Assembly (NCBI RefSeq): GCF_009741265.1
Contig: NZ_WOWL01000001.1
Coordinates: 3,844,001 to 3,908,000, forward strand
DNA length: 64,000 nucleotides
Source of the DNA: Pseudarthrobacter sp. GA104
GTDB taxonomy: Bacteria; Actinomycetota; Actinomycetes; Actinomycetales; Micrococcaceae
Reading direction: 5' to 3'
Numbering within the stretch: the first letter of the stretch is position 1; each line of letters starts with the position of its first letter. The position numbers and the translations under genes were made by a program. The notes beneath the pieces are model-generated. The model did not search any database and was not told the origin of the DNA. It worked only from the letters and a program-made list of their open reading frames with translations. This document shows, in pieces, positions 25,796 through 34,365 of this stretch.

Positions 25796-25845
25796 AATCC
25801 TGATGGCGTCCCGGCAGCGCTGCTGCCTTGAACAATGGAGTTTCA

Positions 25846-27177
25846 ATGACCACACCTTCCAAGGTGGACACACTCGCCGGTCCCAGCACCCGGCGGGAGG
25901 AACGCAAGGTCCTCGCCGGCACCCTCGTCGGAACCACCATCGAGTGGTACGACTTCTTCATTTTTGCCCAGTTGACCGCAACGCTGCTGTCGCCGCTGTT
26001 CCTGGCACCGCTGAACCAGTCCAACCCCGGGCTGGCACAGATCCTCTCATTCGCCCTGATCGGCATCAGCTTCCTCTTCCGGCCCCTCGGCGCCGTGGTG
26101 GCCGGCCACCTGGGCGACCGCCTGGGCCGCAAGGCGATGCTGGTCTTCACCCTGGTGATGATGGGTGCAGCCACCGCCCTGATCGGCATGCTGCCCACCT
26201 ACGCCCAGATCGGCGCCTGGGCACCTGTGCTGCTGATCACGCTCCGCATCATCCAGGGCTTCTCAGCCGGCGGCGAGTGGGGCGGCGCGGCGTTGATGGC
26301 CGTTGAACACGCGCCCCTGAACAAGCGCGGCCTCTTCGGTGCCTACCCGCAGATCGGCGTGCCCATCGGCATGATCCTGGCCACAGGCCTGCTCTTCTTC
26401 CTCAACACCAGCATGTCCAAGGAGGACTTCGCGGCCTGGGGCTGGCGCGTGCCGTTCCTGCTCTCCATCGTCCTTATCGTGGTGGGCTACCTGATCCGGC
26501 GGGCGGTGGCCGAAAGCCCCGTCTTCCGGGAGATGGCTGCCCGGAAGCAGGAAAGCAAGGCCCCGCTGGGCGAGCTGGTCCGCAGCCACAAGAAGCCGGT
26601 CCTGTACTCCACCATGATCTTCATCGGGAACAATGCGGCCGGCTACCTGCTGATTGCCTTCTTCATCGCCTACGCCACCAGGACCTTGAAGATGCCTACC
26701 GCGGAGGTGCTGCTGGCCACCACCCTGGCCTCCTTCGGCTGGCTGATCTTCACCCTTGCAGGCGGCTGGCTCTCGGACCGCATCGGCCGGGTCAAGACCT
26801 TCCTGACGGGCTACGCCATCATCTTCGCCTGGATGATCCCGATGTTCGCACTCATCGACACCAAGAACATCTGGTTCTACGGCCTGGCGCTGTTTGTCCT
26901 CACCATCGGGCTTGGGCTGTCCTACGGGCCCATGTCAGCAATGTACGCCGAGATGTTCCCCGCGAATGTGCGGTACTCCGGGATTTCCATCGGCTACGCT
27001 TTCGGCGCCATCCTGGGCGGGGCATTCGCGGCGACCATCGCTGAAACGCTGCTGCAGTCCACCAAGTGGACCGGATCCATTGGCATCTACATCATGGTCC
27101 TGTGCGTCATCTCCGCCATTGGTGTGGTTCTGGCCAAGGAAACCAAGGGGCGGCCGCTCGGCGTCAGCCACCACTAA
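25846..27177 (+). CDS. MFS transporter, metabolite:H+ symporter (MHS) family
   Basis: 443-aa, 12-TM carrier. GTTIEWYDFFIFAQLTATLL and GHLGDRLGRKAMLVFTLVMM are diagnostic of the MHS branch (shikimate, alpha-ketoglutarate, aromatic acids, osmolytes). RIIQGFSAGGEWGGAAL also fits. ATG at 25846 (MTTPSKVDTLAG) has AATGGAG upstream and is preferred to the TTG at 25828. Substrate cannot be assigned; the divergent IclR gene suggests a carboxylate or aromatic acid. Confidence 0.9.
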   Translation: MTTPSKVDTLAGPSTRREERKVLAGTLVGTTIEWYDFFIFAQLTATLLSPLFLAPLNQSNPGLAQILSFALIGISFLFRPLGAVVAGHLGDRLGRKAMLVFTLVMMGAATALIGMLPTYAQIGAWAPVLLITLRIIQGFSAGGEWGGAALMAVEHAPLNKRGLFGAYPQIGVPIGMILATGLLFFLNTSMSKEDFAAWGWRVPFLLSIVLIVVGYLIRRAVAESPVFREMAARKQESKAPLGELVRSHKKPVLYSTMIFIGNNAAGYLLIAFFIAYATRTLKMPTAEVLLATTLASFGWLIFTLAGGWLSDRIGRVKTFLTGYAIIFAWMIPMFALIDTKNIWFYGLALFVLTIGLGLSYGPMSAMYAEMFPANVRYSGISIGYAFGAILGGAFAATIAETLLQSTKWTGSIGIYIMVLCVISAIGVVLAKETKGRPLGVSHH

Positions 27178-27205
27178 TCCCACCACCGCCCAGTGCAGGA
27201 CGACG

Positions 27206-27234
27206 GCGGGCCGGACCATGGCGGTCCGGCCCGC
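27206..27234. terminator. Hairpin between convergent MHS transporter and phosphoribosyltransferase genes
   Basis: Perfect 12-bp arms GCGGGCCGGACC and GGTCCGGCCCGC around a 5-base loop. There is no T-run, so termination strength is uncertain. Confidence 0.6.
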
Positions 27235-27308
27235 TTCGCCGTCTGGGCCGCCTGTGCCGTGCCGGTTCGTCTCCTTTGCCATACTGCGAAAGGACATGGC
27301 CTGCTGTG

Positions 27309-27956
27309 TTACTGCTCCAGGATGCTGATCGCATCGTCGTCCGACAACTGCTCAAAGTGCCGGTAGAAACTGCCGACCGCGCGGAACTTTCCGGGCAGGT
27401 GCAGGCACAGGACGGCGTCGCATGCGCGCTCCACGGAGGCCTCTGCCTCAATGGAGCCGACCGGGGCAGCCGCCACGACGGTTGCCGCGCCGCCGTCGCG
27501 CACTGCTTCCACTGCTGCGCGCATGGTGGCTCCCGTCGCCAGGCCGTCATCGACCAGGAGGACGGTCTTTCCGGCGAGGTCGAGGTCCACGCCCGGATAG
27601 AGCTCCGCGCGGCGGAGCAGCTCGGCGCGTTCCCGCTGCTCCACGGCGTCGAGCCATTCCTGGCGGACGCCGTGTTCAAGGACGCGGTCCAGCAGGGGCT
27701 TGTTGACCAGCCGGACTGTTCGGCCGTGGACCCAGGCCAGGGCGCCGTAGGCTGTTTCTTCATGGCCGGGAATTCCGAGCTTCCGGACCAGGACGGTTCC
27801 GAGTGGAAGATGGAGGGCCTTTGCCACCGCGGCTGCCACGGGGATTCCCCCGCGGGCCAAGCCAAGCACAAGGGTGTCGGGCCGCTCCCGGAACTGCGGA
27901 AGGATGGCCGCAAGGCGTTCGCCGGCGTCCGTACGGTCTTCGAAGAACGTGCGCAT
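27309..27956 (-). CDS. Phosphoribosyltransferase family protein
   Basis: 215-aa type I PRTase with PRPP-binding loop VLLVDDGLATGATM (about residues 132-145) and N-terminal VLGLARGGIPVAAAVA. The family includes enzymes with unknown acceptors, often near hydrolases; here an alpha/beta hydrolase gene lies upstream on the same strand (19 nt gap). A Shine-Dalgarno GGAGGG precedes the ATG at 27956. Its substrate base is not predictable. Confidence 0.88.
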   Translation of the reverse strand: MRTFFEDRTDAGERLAAILPQFRERPDTLVLGLARGGIPVAAAVAKALHLPLGTVLVRKLGIPGHEETAYGALAWVHGRTVRLVNKPLLDRVLEHGVRQEWLDAVEQRERAELLRRAELYPGVDLDLAGKTVLLVDDGLATGATMRAAVEAVRDGGAATVVAAAPVGSIEAEASVERACDAVLCLHLPGKFRAVGSFYRHFEQLSDDDAISILEQ

Positions 27957-27975
27957 CAGTCCCTCCGCGAAAAGG

Positions 27976-28803
27976 CTAGACGGCCAGAAAGGAAATGGCA
28001 GCCTGCTTGAAGGCCCTGCTCGTCACAGCGTTCGTATGGTTCCTGCCGGGCAGGATAAGCTGCTCGGCCATGGAACCGGCCTTCCGCGCCAGTTCTTCAA
28101 GCTGCGGCAGGCTGGCGGCCCGTTCGTCCATTTCCCCCGCCACCAGGAGCATCGGCACGTGGGGAACTGCCTCTGCGGGGTCGTACGGCTCGGCCTTGAT
28201 GGCCTCCACCAGGGAGAGCAGCGCGAAGATGTTGTTGCTGGGCAGCAGGAGTGCCATCTTGAGCAGCCGGGCCGTGGACTCGTCGGCTATGGGTGTGCCG
28301 TCGGCAAGGTAATCCTGCGCGGCGCGAAGGTCGAACTCGGCCAGCGGATCAGAAATGTTGGGGCCGCCAAGGACAAGGCGGTGGGTGATTTCCGGCTGGG
28401 TGGCGCCGAATTCCCAGGCGAGCCTGGAGCCCAGCGAGTAGCCCACAATGTCGAGGCCGCTGGAAGGGTCACCCTTCTGCAAAGGCCGCACGCCGGCGTC
28501 GAACGCTGTTTGAAGCAGGTCTGCGCGGATCCTGCTGGGGGAGTAGGAGTCCCGGTCCTCCGGGGCGCCGCTGCGGCCGTGGCCGGGCAGGTCCACCGTG
28601 ATAACCCGCCGGCCGGCGTCCAGCAGCGCGGACACCCACCCGGTGTCCTCCCAGTTGAGCTTGCTGGAGGAGGAGAACCCGTGCACCAGCAGGACCGGGC
28701 GGAACCCGGCATCAACCGCAGGATCATGCACCGCCACGTAGAGTTGCGGGTCCGTGCCTTCCACGGTGTGCGTGTGCTGTTGGCCGGTGTGCCTGCCGCT
28801 CAT
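27976..28803 (-). CDS. Alpha/beta hydrolase
   Basis: 275-aa alpha/beta-fold hydrolase. HGFSSSSKLNW forms the oxyanion region, GYSLGS the nucleophile elbow, and GRNHTNAV holds the likely catalytic His; DLPGHGRSG is typical. ATG at 28803 with GAGGA eight bases upstream is chosen over starts at 28818-28821. Substrate unknown; probably co-transcribed with the PRTase. Confidence 0.87.
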   Translation of the reverse strand: MSGRHTGQQHTHTVEGTDPQLYVAVHDPAVDAGFRPVLLVHGFSSSSKLNWEDTGWVSALLDAGRRVITVDLPGHGRSGAPEDRDSYSPSRIRADLLQTAFDAGVRPLQKGDPSSGLDIVGYSLGSRLAWEFGATQPEITHRLVLGGPNISDPLAEFDLRAAQDYLADGTPIADESTARLLKMALLLPSNNIFALLSLVEAIKAEPYDPAEAVPHVPMLLVAGEMDERAASLPQLEELARKAGSMAEQLILPGRNHTNAVTSRAFKQAAISFLAV

Positions 28804-28870
28804 GGTGTCAGTCCTCATCAAGTACGGCGCCCAGGCGGACCCGGCGCTTCGGAACCTCGTGCTACTGGTT

Positions 28871-30301
28871 TTACTCTACCTGCCGGCCGCCCGGCTGTTT
28901 CCCCTCACCGGCGGCAGCCTCCGGGCGGCGGGTCCGGGCGGTGAGCCGGGCGCCCGCCGCGCAGGCCAGGGCAATCCCGGCGATAAGGGCAAAGGTGCTG
29001 AAGAGCTGGAGGCGGCTCTCTTCCGCGCTGAACCCCACAGCGAAAATGACGGCCAGCAGGACAAGTCCCAGGATGGTCAGCCCGGGGAAACCCTTCATCC
29101 GGAGGGGCAGCGGAATTCCTGCCCGGTCCGCCCGCCGCCGCAGGATCAGCTGGGAGACGAGGGCGCTTCCCCAGACCACCAGGCAGGTGGAGCCCACCAG
29201 CTGGAACAGGGCCGGAAGGATCCGTTCGGGGAACAGCAGCTCCAGGACGGTGGCGATGAAACCGAAGGCGACCGATACCCCCACCGCGAGCATGGGGACG
29301 TTGGCGCCGCCCAGGCGGGTGAGGATGCGGGGCGCTGCGGAGCGCTGTGCGAGGGAGTAGGCCATCCGGGACGCCCCGTAGAGATTGGCGTTCAGTGCGG
29401 AGAGGAGTGCGACGACGGCCACCAGGGTGATCGCCGTTCCGGCGCCGGGGATTCGCGCCGCGTCCAGCACGCCGGCGAAGGGTGAGGCGAGGCTTTCCGA
29501 GGTGGCCGGAAGGACGGCGGCGATGACGAACACGGAGCCGATATAGAACACCAGGATGCGCCAGACAACAGTGCGGATGGCCTTGGCCACGCTCCGCTCC
29601 GGATCCTGTGTTTCGGCCGCGGCAACGGACACAATCTCCGTCCCGCCGAACGCGAAGATGACCACGAAGAGTGCGGACGCAATGCCGCCCAGGCCCTGCG
29701 GCGCAAAGTCGCCGGTGATATTGGACAGTCCGGGTGATGTGACGGGCAGCAGGCCCAGGAGGAGGACGGCACCCACGGCCAGGAACAGCACGATCGCGGC
29801 AACTTTGAGGATGGCGAACCAGAACTCGAACTCGCCGAAGTTCCGGGCCCCCGCGAGGTTGATGCCGGTAAAAACCACCATGAACACCAGTGCCAGCGCC
29901 CACACTGGAATGACCGGCCAGACGGAGAAGAGGAGTGCGGCTGCCCCCAGCGCTTCGGCGGCGATCACCACCACGAGCTGGAGCCACCAGAGCCAGCCGA
30001 TCGTGGCGCCGGCCGTCTTCCCCAAAGCGCGTTCCGCGTAAACGGAGAAGGCGCCGCTGTTGGGGTTCGCGGCAGCCATTTCGCCCAGGGCCCACATGAC
30101 CAGGATGATCAGGGTGCCGGCCACCAGGTAGGAAATGAGGACGGCGGGGCCGGCGGCCTGCACTCCCGCGCCCGAGCCCAGGAACAGGCCGGCGCCGATG
30201 GCGCTGCCGAGCCCCATCATGGTCAGCTGCCGGGGCTTCATGCTGTGGGGAGGATGCGCGGGCTTTCCGGTGGGCCGGGCTGTGGTGGACTTCATCGTCA
30301 T
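28871..30301 (-). CDS. APC-family amino acid permease
   Basis: 476-aa transporter with 12 predicted helices. SMKPRQLTMMGLGSAIGAGLFLG and the MWALGEMAAANPNSGAFSVYA region are hallmarks of the AAT subfamily (GabP, AnsP, CycA). AGAAGG precedes the ATG at 30301. The exact amino acid is not assignable from sequence. The 244-bp intergenic region to nrtR holds divergent promoters. Confidence 0.9.
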   Translation of the reverse strand: MTMKSTTARPTGKPAHPPHSMKPRQLTMMGLGSAIGAGLFLGSGAGVQAAGPAVLISYLVAGTLIILVMWALGEMAAANPNSGAFSVYAERALGKTAGATIGWLWWLQLVVVIAAEALGAAALLFSVWPVIPVWALALVFMVVFTGINLAGARNFGEFEFWFAILKVAAIVLFLAVGAVLLLGLLPVTSPGLSNITGDFAPQGLGGIASALFVVIFAFGGTEIVSVAAAETQDPERSVAKAIRTVVWRILVFYIGSVFVIAAVLPATSESLASPFAGVLDAARIPGAGTAITLVAVVALLSALNANLYGASRMAYSLAQRSAAPRILTRLGGANVPMLAVGVSVAFGFIATVLELLFPERILPALFQLVGSTCLVVWGSALVSQLILRRRADRAGIPLPLRMKGFPGLTILGLVLLAVIFAVGFSAEESRLQLFSTFALIAGIALACAAGARLTARTRRPEAAAGEGKQPGGRQVE

Positions 30302-30458
30302 GTGCCGTGAACCTTCTTGGGGTTTGGATGGTGCCGCCTTGTGGGACCTCTTGAATTTACCGTTTACGGTCCCGCAGCGGAATTTGATGCCCCCGGGCGG
30401 CGGGAACCCCGGGACGGCAAACTTCCGAAATAGTTGGCGTTTATGGAGCGGCAGGCCG

Positions 30459-30464
30459 TAGAAT
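30459..30464 (+). promoter_or_regulatory. -10 element of nrtR-nadABC operon
   Basis: TAGAAT, with a weak TTGGCG 19 bases upstream at 30434. The palindrome at 30466-30490 begins two bases downstream and would cover the transcription start. Confidence 0.5.
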
Positions 30465-30465
30465 T

Positions 30466-30490
30466 AGTTTTGGTCAAAATGACCATAACT
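30466..30490. promoter_or_regulatory. Palindromic candidate NrtR operator
   Basis: AGTTT-TGGTC-AAAAT-GACCA-TAACT: perfect inner arms TGGTC/GACCA and 4 of 5 matches in the outer arms. It lies 56 bases before the nrtR ATG, at the predicted transcription start, consistent with autorepression of the whole NAD operon. Confidence 0.65.
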
Positions 30491-30545
30491 CAGTCGGGCG
30501 CCTTTGCGGAGGGCGAGCCCCTGGTCCCCGGAAAGGCGGTGGGAC

Positions 30546-31256
30546 ATGTACTCCAGTTCTGCCAACGTCTCCGAGCGCCAGGCCGCGCCGCCGTCGCTGG
30601 CCATCTCCACGGTCATCTTCGCGCTCCGCCCCAGTGAAAAATCCGGGCGCCCTACGCTCTGGCTGCCGCTGGTGCGAAGGATCCGGGAACCCTTCAAAGG
30701 ACTATGGGCGCTGCCGGGCGGCCCGCTGAGCCACGCGGAGTCGCTCCAGGACGCGGCCTCACGGAACCTGAGGGAGACAACAGGACTTGCCCCCAGCTAC
30801 CTGGAGCAGTTGTACGCGTTCGGCGGGCTTCACCGCTCACCCACCCAGCGCGTGGTTTCGATCGTCTACTGGGCCCTGGTCCAGCCGACCGAAGCCGCGC
30901 TCGCGGATGAGTCCGAGAACGTCCGGTGGTTCCGTGCGGACCGCCTTGGCGAACTCGCCTTTGACCACAACGCGATCGTGGACTACGCGTTGTGGCGGCT
31001 GCGCAACAAGTTGGCCTACGGCTCCGTGGCCTACCACCTGCTGGGGGAATACTTCACCCTTGCCCAGGTGCGGGAGGTTTACGAAGCCGTCCTGGACCGC
31101 GAGTTGGATCCGGCGAACTTCCGCAGGCAGCTCAAGTCCACCCCCGAAATAGAGGAAACGGGCGAGTACCTCCAGGGCGGCAAGCACCGTCCACCGCGCC
31201 TCTACCGCTTTACCGGCCGGCCCGGCCTTGACCCAGACAACAGGAGCACACCATGA
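30546..31256 (+). CDS. nrtR: NrtR-type Nudix-related transcriptional regulator of NAD synthesis
   Basis: 236-aa protein with an N-terminal Nudix-like domain (ALPGGPLSHAESLQDAASRN) whose box is degenerate (RNLRETTG in place of REXXEEXG), so hydrolysis is probably lost, and a C-terminal winged helix (FTLAQVREVYEAVLDRELD, NFRRQLKS, RLYRFTGR). NrtR proteins bind ADP-ribose or NAD and repress NAD genes. It is first in the operon and overlaps nadA by four bases (ATGA). ATG at 30546 fits family length and follows GGCGGTGGG. Confidence 0.9.
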   Translation: MYSSSANVSERQAAPPSLAISTVIFALRPSEKSGRPTLWLPLVRRIREPFKGLWALPGGPLSHAESLQDAASRNLRETTGLAPSYLEQLYAFGGLHRSPTQRVVSIVYWALVQPTEAALADESENVRWFRADRLGELAFDHNAIVDYALWRLRNKLAYGSVAYHLLGEYFTLAQVREVYEAVLDRELDPANFRRQLKSTPEIEETGEYLQGGKHRPPRLYRFTGRPGLDPDNRSTP

Positions 31257-32557
31257 GCAGCGTCAACACGGCAATCCAGCTGATCACGCGCGAGCAGGCC
31301 GAAAACGGCGCCACCGCAAAGGGCAGCACCTGCAGCCCGGCCCTGGCCAAGGGCCCCTGGGACTACGACCTTGCCGAGGCGCTCGCCGGCGTTCCCGCCT
31401 ACGGCCCGGGTGCCTCCAGTGCGGACGTGGCTCCCGCCGCCACCCCCCGCCAGGGCCAGCTGCCCGAGGAATACAAACTGGCCAGCGACGCCGAGCTGGG
31501 CGAAAGGATCCTGGCCGCGAAGGCTGCGCTGGGGGACCGGGCCGTCATCCTGGGGCACTTCTACCAGCGCGATGAAGTGATCCAGTACGCCGACTTCGTG
31601 GGCGACTCCTTCCAGCTGGCCAACGCCGCACTCACCCGTCCGGACGCAGAGGCGATCGTTTTCTGTGGCGTCCACTTCATGGCCGAAACCGCTGACATCC
31701 TCTCCGCCCCCGGGCAGGCCGTCGTCCTGCCCAACCTGGCGGCCGGCTGCTCCATGGCGGACATGGCCGACGCCGACTCCGTGGCTGAGTGCTGGGAGCA
31801 GCTTGAGGAGATTTACGGCACGGAGCCCGACGCCGAGGGCCGGGTTCCGGTCATCCCCGTCACCTACATGAATTCCTCCGCCGCGCTGAAGGCCTTCTGC
31901 GGCGAGCGCGGCGGCATCGTCTGCACCTCCTCCAACGCCAGGACGGTCCTTGAGTGGGCGTTCCAGCGCGCCCGGCGGGTGCTGTTCTTCCCGGACCAGC
32001 ACCTGGGCCGCAACACTGCCAAGGCCCTGGGCGTGCCGCTGGAGCAGATGCCCATGTGGAATCCGCGCAAGGACCTGGGCGGCAACGACGAGCAGGCGCT
32101 GCTCGATTCCCGCGTCATCCTGTGGCACGGGTTCTGCTCGGTGCACAAGCGCTTCACCGTGGCCCAGATCGAGAAAGCCCGCGCCGACTTCCCCGGCGTC
32201 CAGGTGATCGTGCACCCGGAGTGCCCCATGGAGGTGGTGGACGCTGCCGATTCGGCCGGCTCCACCGACTTCATCAGGAAGGCCATCGCCGCGGCCACGG
32301 AACCCACCACTTTTGCCATCGGCACAGAGATCAACATGGTGAACCGGCTTGCCGCCGAATACCCGCAGCACACCATCTTCTGCCTGGATCCCGTGATCTG
32401 CCCCTGCTCCACCATGTACCGCATCCACCCGGGCTACCTTGCCTGGGTGCTGGAGGAACTGGTGGCCGGGCGGATCGTCAACCGGATCACGGTGGCGGAC
32501 TCCGTCCAGGACCATGCACGGACCGCGCTCGAGCGCATGCTCGCCGCCAGGCCATAA
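31253..32557 (+). CDS. nadA: Quinolinate synthase
   Basis: 434-aa [4Fe-4S] enzyme condensing iminoaspartate with dihydroxyacetone phosphate to quinolinate. Cluster cysteines are likely Cys138 (FCGVHF), the Cys of GGIVCTSSN, and one of the CPC motif at 383-385. GHFYQRDEVIQYADFVGDS and HPECPMEVVD are typical. About 80 residues precede the catalytic core. It ends in TAATG, overlapping nadB by one base. Confidence 0.96.
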   Translation: MSSVNTAIQLITREQAENGATAKGSTCSPALAKGPWDYDLAEALAGVPAYGPGASSADVAPAATPRQGQLPEEYKLASDAELGERILAAKAALGDRAVILGHFYQRDEVIQYADFVGDSFQLANAALTRPDAEAIVFCGVHFMAETADILSAPGQAVVLPNLAAGCSMADMADADSVAECWEQLEEIYGTEPDAEGRVPVIPVTYMNSSAALKAFCGERGGIVCTSSNARTVLEWAFQRARRVLFFPDQHLGRNTAKALGVPLEQMPMWNPRKDLGGNDEQALLDSRVILWHGFCSVHKRFTVAQIEKARADFPGVQVIVHPECPMEVVDAADSAGSTDFIRKAIAAATEPTTFAIGTEINMVNRLAAEYPQHTIFCLDPVICPCSTMYRIHPGYLAWVLEELVAGRIVNRITVADSVQDHARTALERMLAARP

Positions 32558-34365
32558 TGTCCGCCGCGCCCATTGTGCCCGGCACGCGCCGGCGGCTGGT
32601 CGTCGTCGGCAGCGGTATTGCCGGACTTTACGCCGCACTGCTGGCGGCCGACGCCGGGGCAGACGTGGTGCTGCTGAGCAAGGGCCAGCTTTGCGAGAGC
32701 AACACCTGGTACGCCCAGGGCGGCATCTCAGCCGTGCTGGACGAGCCCACCCCCGGGGACACCGTTGCGGCCCACATTGCCGACACCCTCCAGGCAGGTG
32801 CGGGACACTGCAACGAAGAGGCAGTCCGGCTCATGTGCACGGAGGCCCGCAGGGACATTGCCGGGCTGGAACGGTTCGGCGTGGTCTTTGATCCCGGTAC
32901 AGACGGCGGCCCGGCATTGGGGCTGGAAGCCGCCCATTCCGCCCCGCGGATCCTGCACGCGGGCGGCGACGCCACAGGCGCGAAGGTGGCCGCGGCCCTG
33001 ATCCGTGCAGTGCTGGCCCGGCAGGCAGGCGGTTCCCTGGCACTTCATACCGGCGCCCACGCCACAGCCCTCCGGCAAACGGACGGCCACGTCAAGGGCG
33101 TCGAGTTCCTGCAGGACGGCCGGACACTCACACTGCGCGGGGACGCCGTGCTGCTCGCCACCGGCGGAGCGGGCCAGTTGTTTGCCCAGACCACCAACCC
33201 CGCGGTGGCCACCGCCGACGGCCTTGCGCTCGCCGTCCGCAGCGGGGCAGCAGTGTCCGACCTGGAATTCTTCCAGTTCCACCCCACCTGCCTGGTGCCC
33301 GGCGCCGGCACCCCGGGCCCGGGCACCGCCCGCGGGCTGGACCAGGATCCGCTCCTCATCTCCGAAGCCGTCCGCGGCGAAGGAGCCGTCCTCGTCGATG
33401 GCAACGGGAAGCGATTCATGCGGGCCTACCACCCCGGCGCCGAACTCGCCCCCCGCGACGTGGTCTCCCGCAGCATTGCCCTGCACCTTGCCAAGCTCGG
33501 CGATCCCAACGGCCACGTCTACCTCGACGCACGCGTCATTGAGCAAGCCAAGGGTCCCGGATTCCTGGCGAAGCGGTTCCCCACCCTCACGCAGAGGACC
33601 CTCGACGCCGGCATTGACTGGACCCGCGAACTCGTTCCGGTGGCACCCGCGGCCCACTACTGGATGGGCGGAGTCCTTACCGACCTCCACGGCCGCACCA
33701 CTGTTCCAGGACTGTATGCGGCCGGGGAAGTTGCGTGCACCGGGGTCCAAGGGGCAAACCGGCTGGCCAGCAACTCCCTCCTGGAGGGACTCGTCTTCGG
33801 CCGCCGCGCTGTTGAACACTTCCTGGCAGGTGACGACGGCGGTGCGCCCCCTCGGGGCACCGATGCTCCGCGTGCTGCCTCGGCCGCGGGCGGCCTCCCC
33901 TTGACGCACGCTTCCGCACCGCTGCCCCGAGAAGCTATGGACGCCGGCACCTTCCCTGCTGTTTTAGTAGGCGAGCCGGCCGCATCAGCTGCTCCGGGTG
34001 GGAGCCGGCCGTCCAACTTCGGTGGGGGGAGTGAGCCGTTCTCCCGTGAGGCCCTGCGCCGGATGATGACTGCCAAGGCCGGGGTGCTTCGCTCCGGGGA
34101 GCTGCTCCGGGAAGCGGGGGACACCCTGGGGCGGTGGGCCGCCGTCGTTCGTCCCGGCACTGTTGCCCCTTCTGCGGACGCCCGACTGCATGAGGACCGG
34201 AACCTGCTCCTGGCAGCGCAGCTCCTGGTGGCTGCGGCCCAGGAACGCCAGGAGTCCTTGGGCGCCCATTACCGCAGCGATTGCCCGGAGGATGCTTCCG
34301 GCATCAGGGAAGAATTCGACACCACGTACCCGAACCGCCCGAAAGTGAGCATCCTCCATGACTGA
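32557..34365 (+). CDS. nadB: L-aspartate oxidase
   Basis: 602-aa FAD enzyme making iminoaspartate for NadA. Features: VVGSGIAGLYAALLAADAG, SNTWYAQGGISAVL, FQFHPTCL, SEAVRGEGAVLVDGNGKRF and GVQGANRLASNSLLEGLVFG. The C-terminal helical domain is preceded by about 65 low-complexity residues (about 33838-34038) absent from typical NadB, including a TTA codon at 33964. It overlaps nadA by one base and nadC by 8. Confidence 0.95.
   Translation: MSAAPIVPGTRRRLVVVGSGIAGLYAALLAADAGADVVLLSKGQLCESNTWYAQGGISAVLDEPTPGDTVAAHIADTLQAGAGHCNEEAVRLMCTEARRDIAGLERFGVVFDPGTDGGPALGLEAAHSAPRILHAGGDATGAKVAAALIRAVLARQAGGSLALHTGAHATALRQTDGHVKGVEFLQDGRTLTLRGDAVLLATGGAGQLFAQTTNPAVATADGLALAVRSGAAVSDLEFFQFHPTCLVPGAGTPGPGTARGLDQDPLLISEAVRGEGAVLVDGNGKRFMRAYHPGAELAPRDVVSRSIALHLAKLGDPNGHVYLDARVIEQAKGPGFLAKRFPTLTQRTLDAGIDWTRELVPVAPAAHYWMGGVLTDLHGRTTVPGLYAAGEVACTGVQGANRLASNSLLEGLVFGRRAVEHFLAGDDGGAPPRGTDAPRAASAAGGLPLTHASAPLPREAMDAGTFPAVLVGEPAASAAPGGSRPSNFGGGSEPFSREALRRMMTAKAGVLRSGELLREAGDTLGRWAAVVRPGTVAPSADARLHEDRNLLLAAQLLVAAAQERQESLGAHYRSDCPEDASGIREEFDTTYPNRPKVSILHD

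Noticed and set aside
31954..32556. 201-codon upstream extension of nadB
   Set aside because: Lies wholly inside nadA; the conserved NadB N-terminus begins at 32557 with a one-base overlap.
31202..32638. 478-aa minus-strand open frame
   Set aside because: Antisense to nadA, which has full family motifs.
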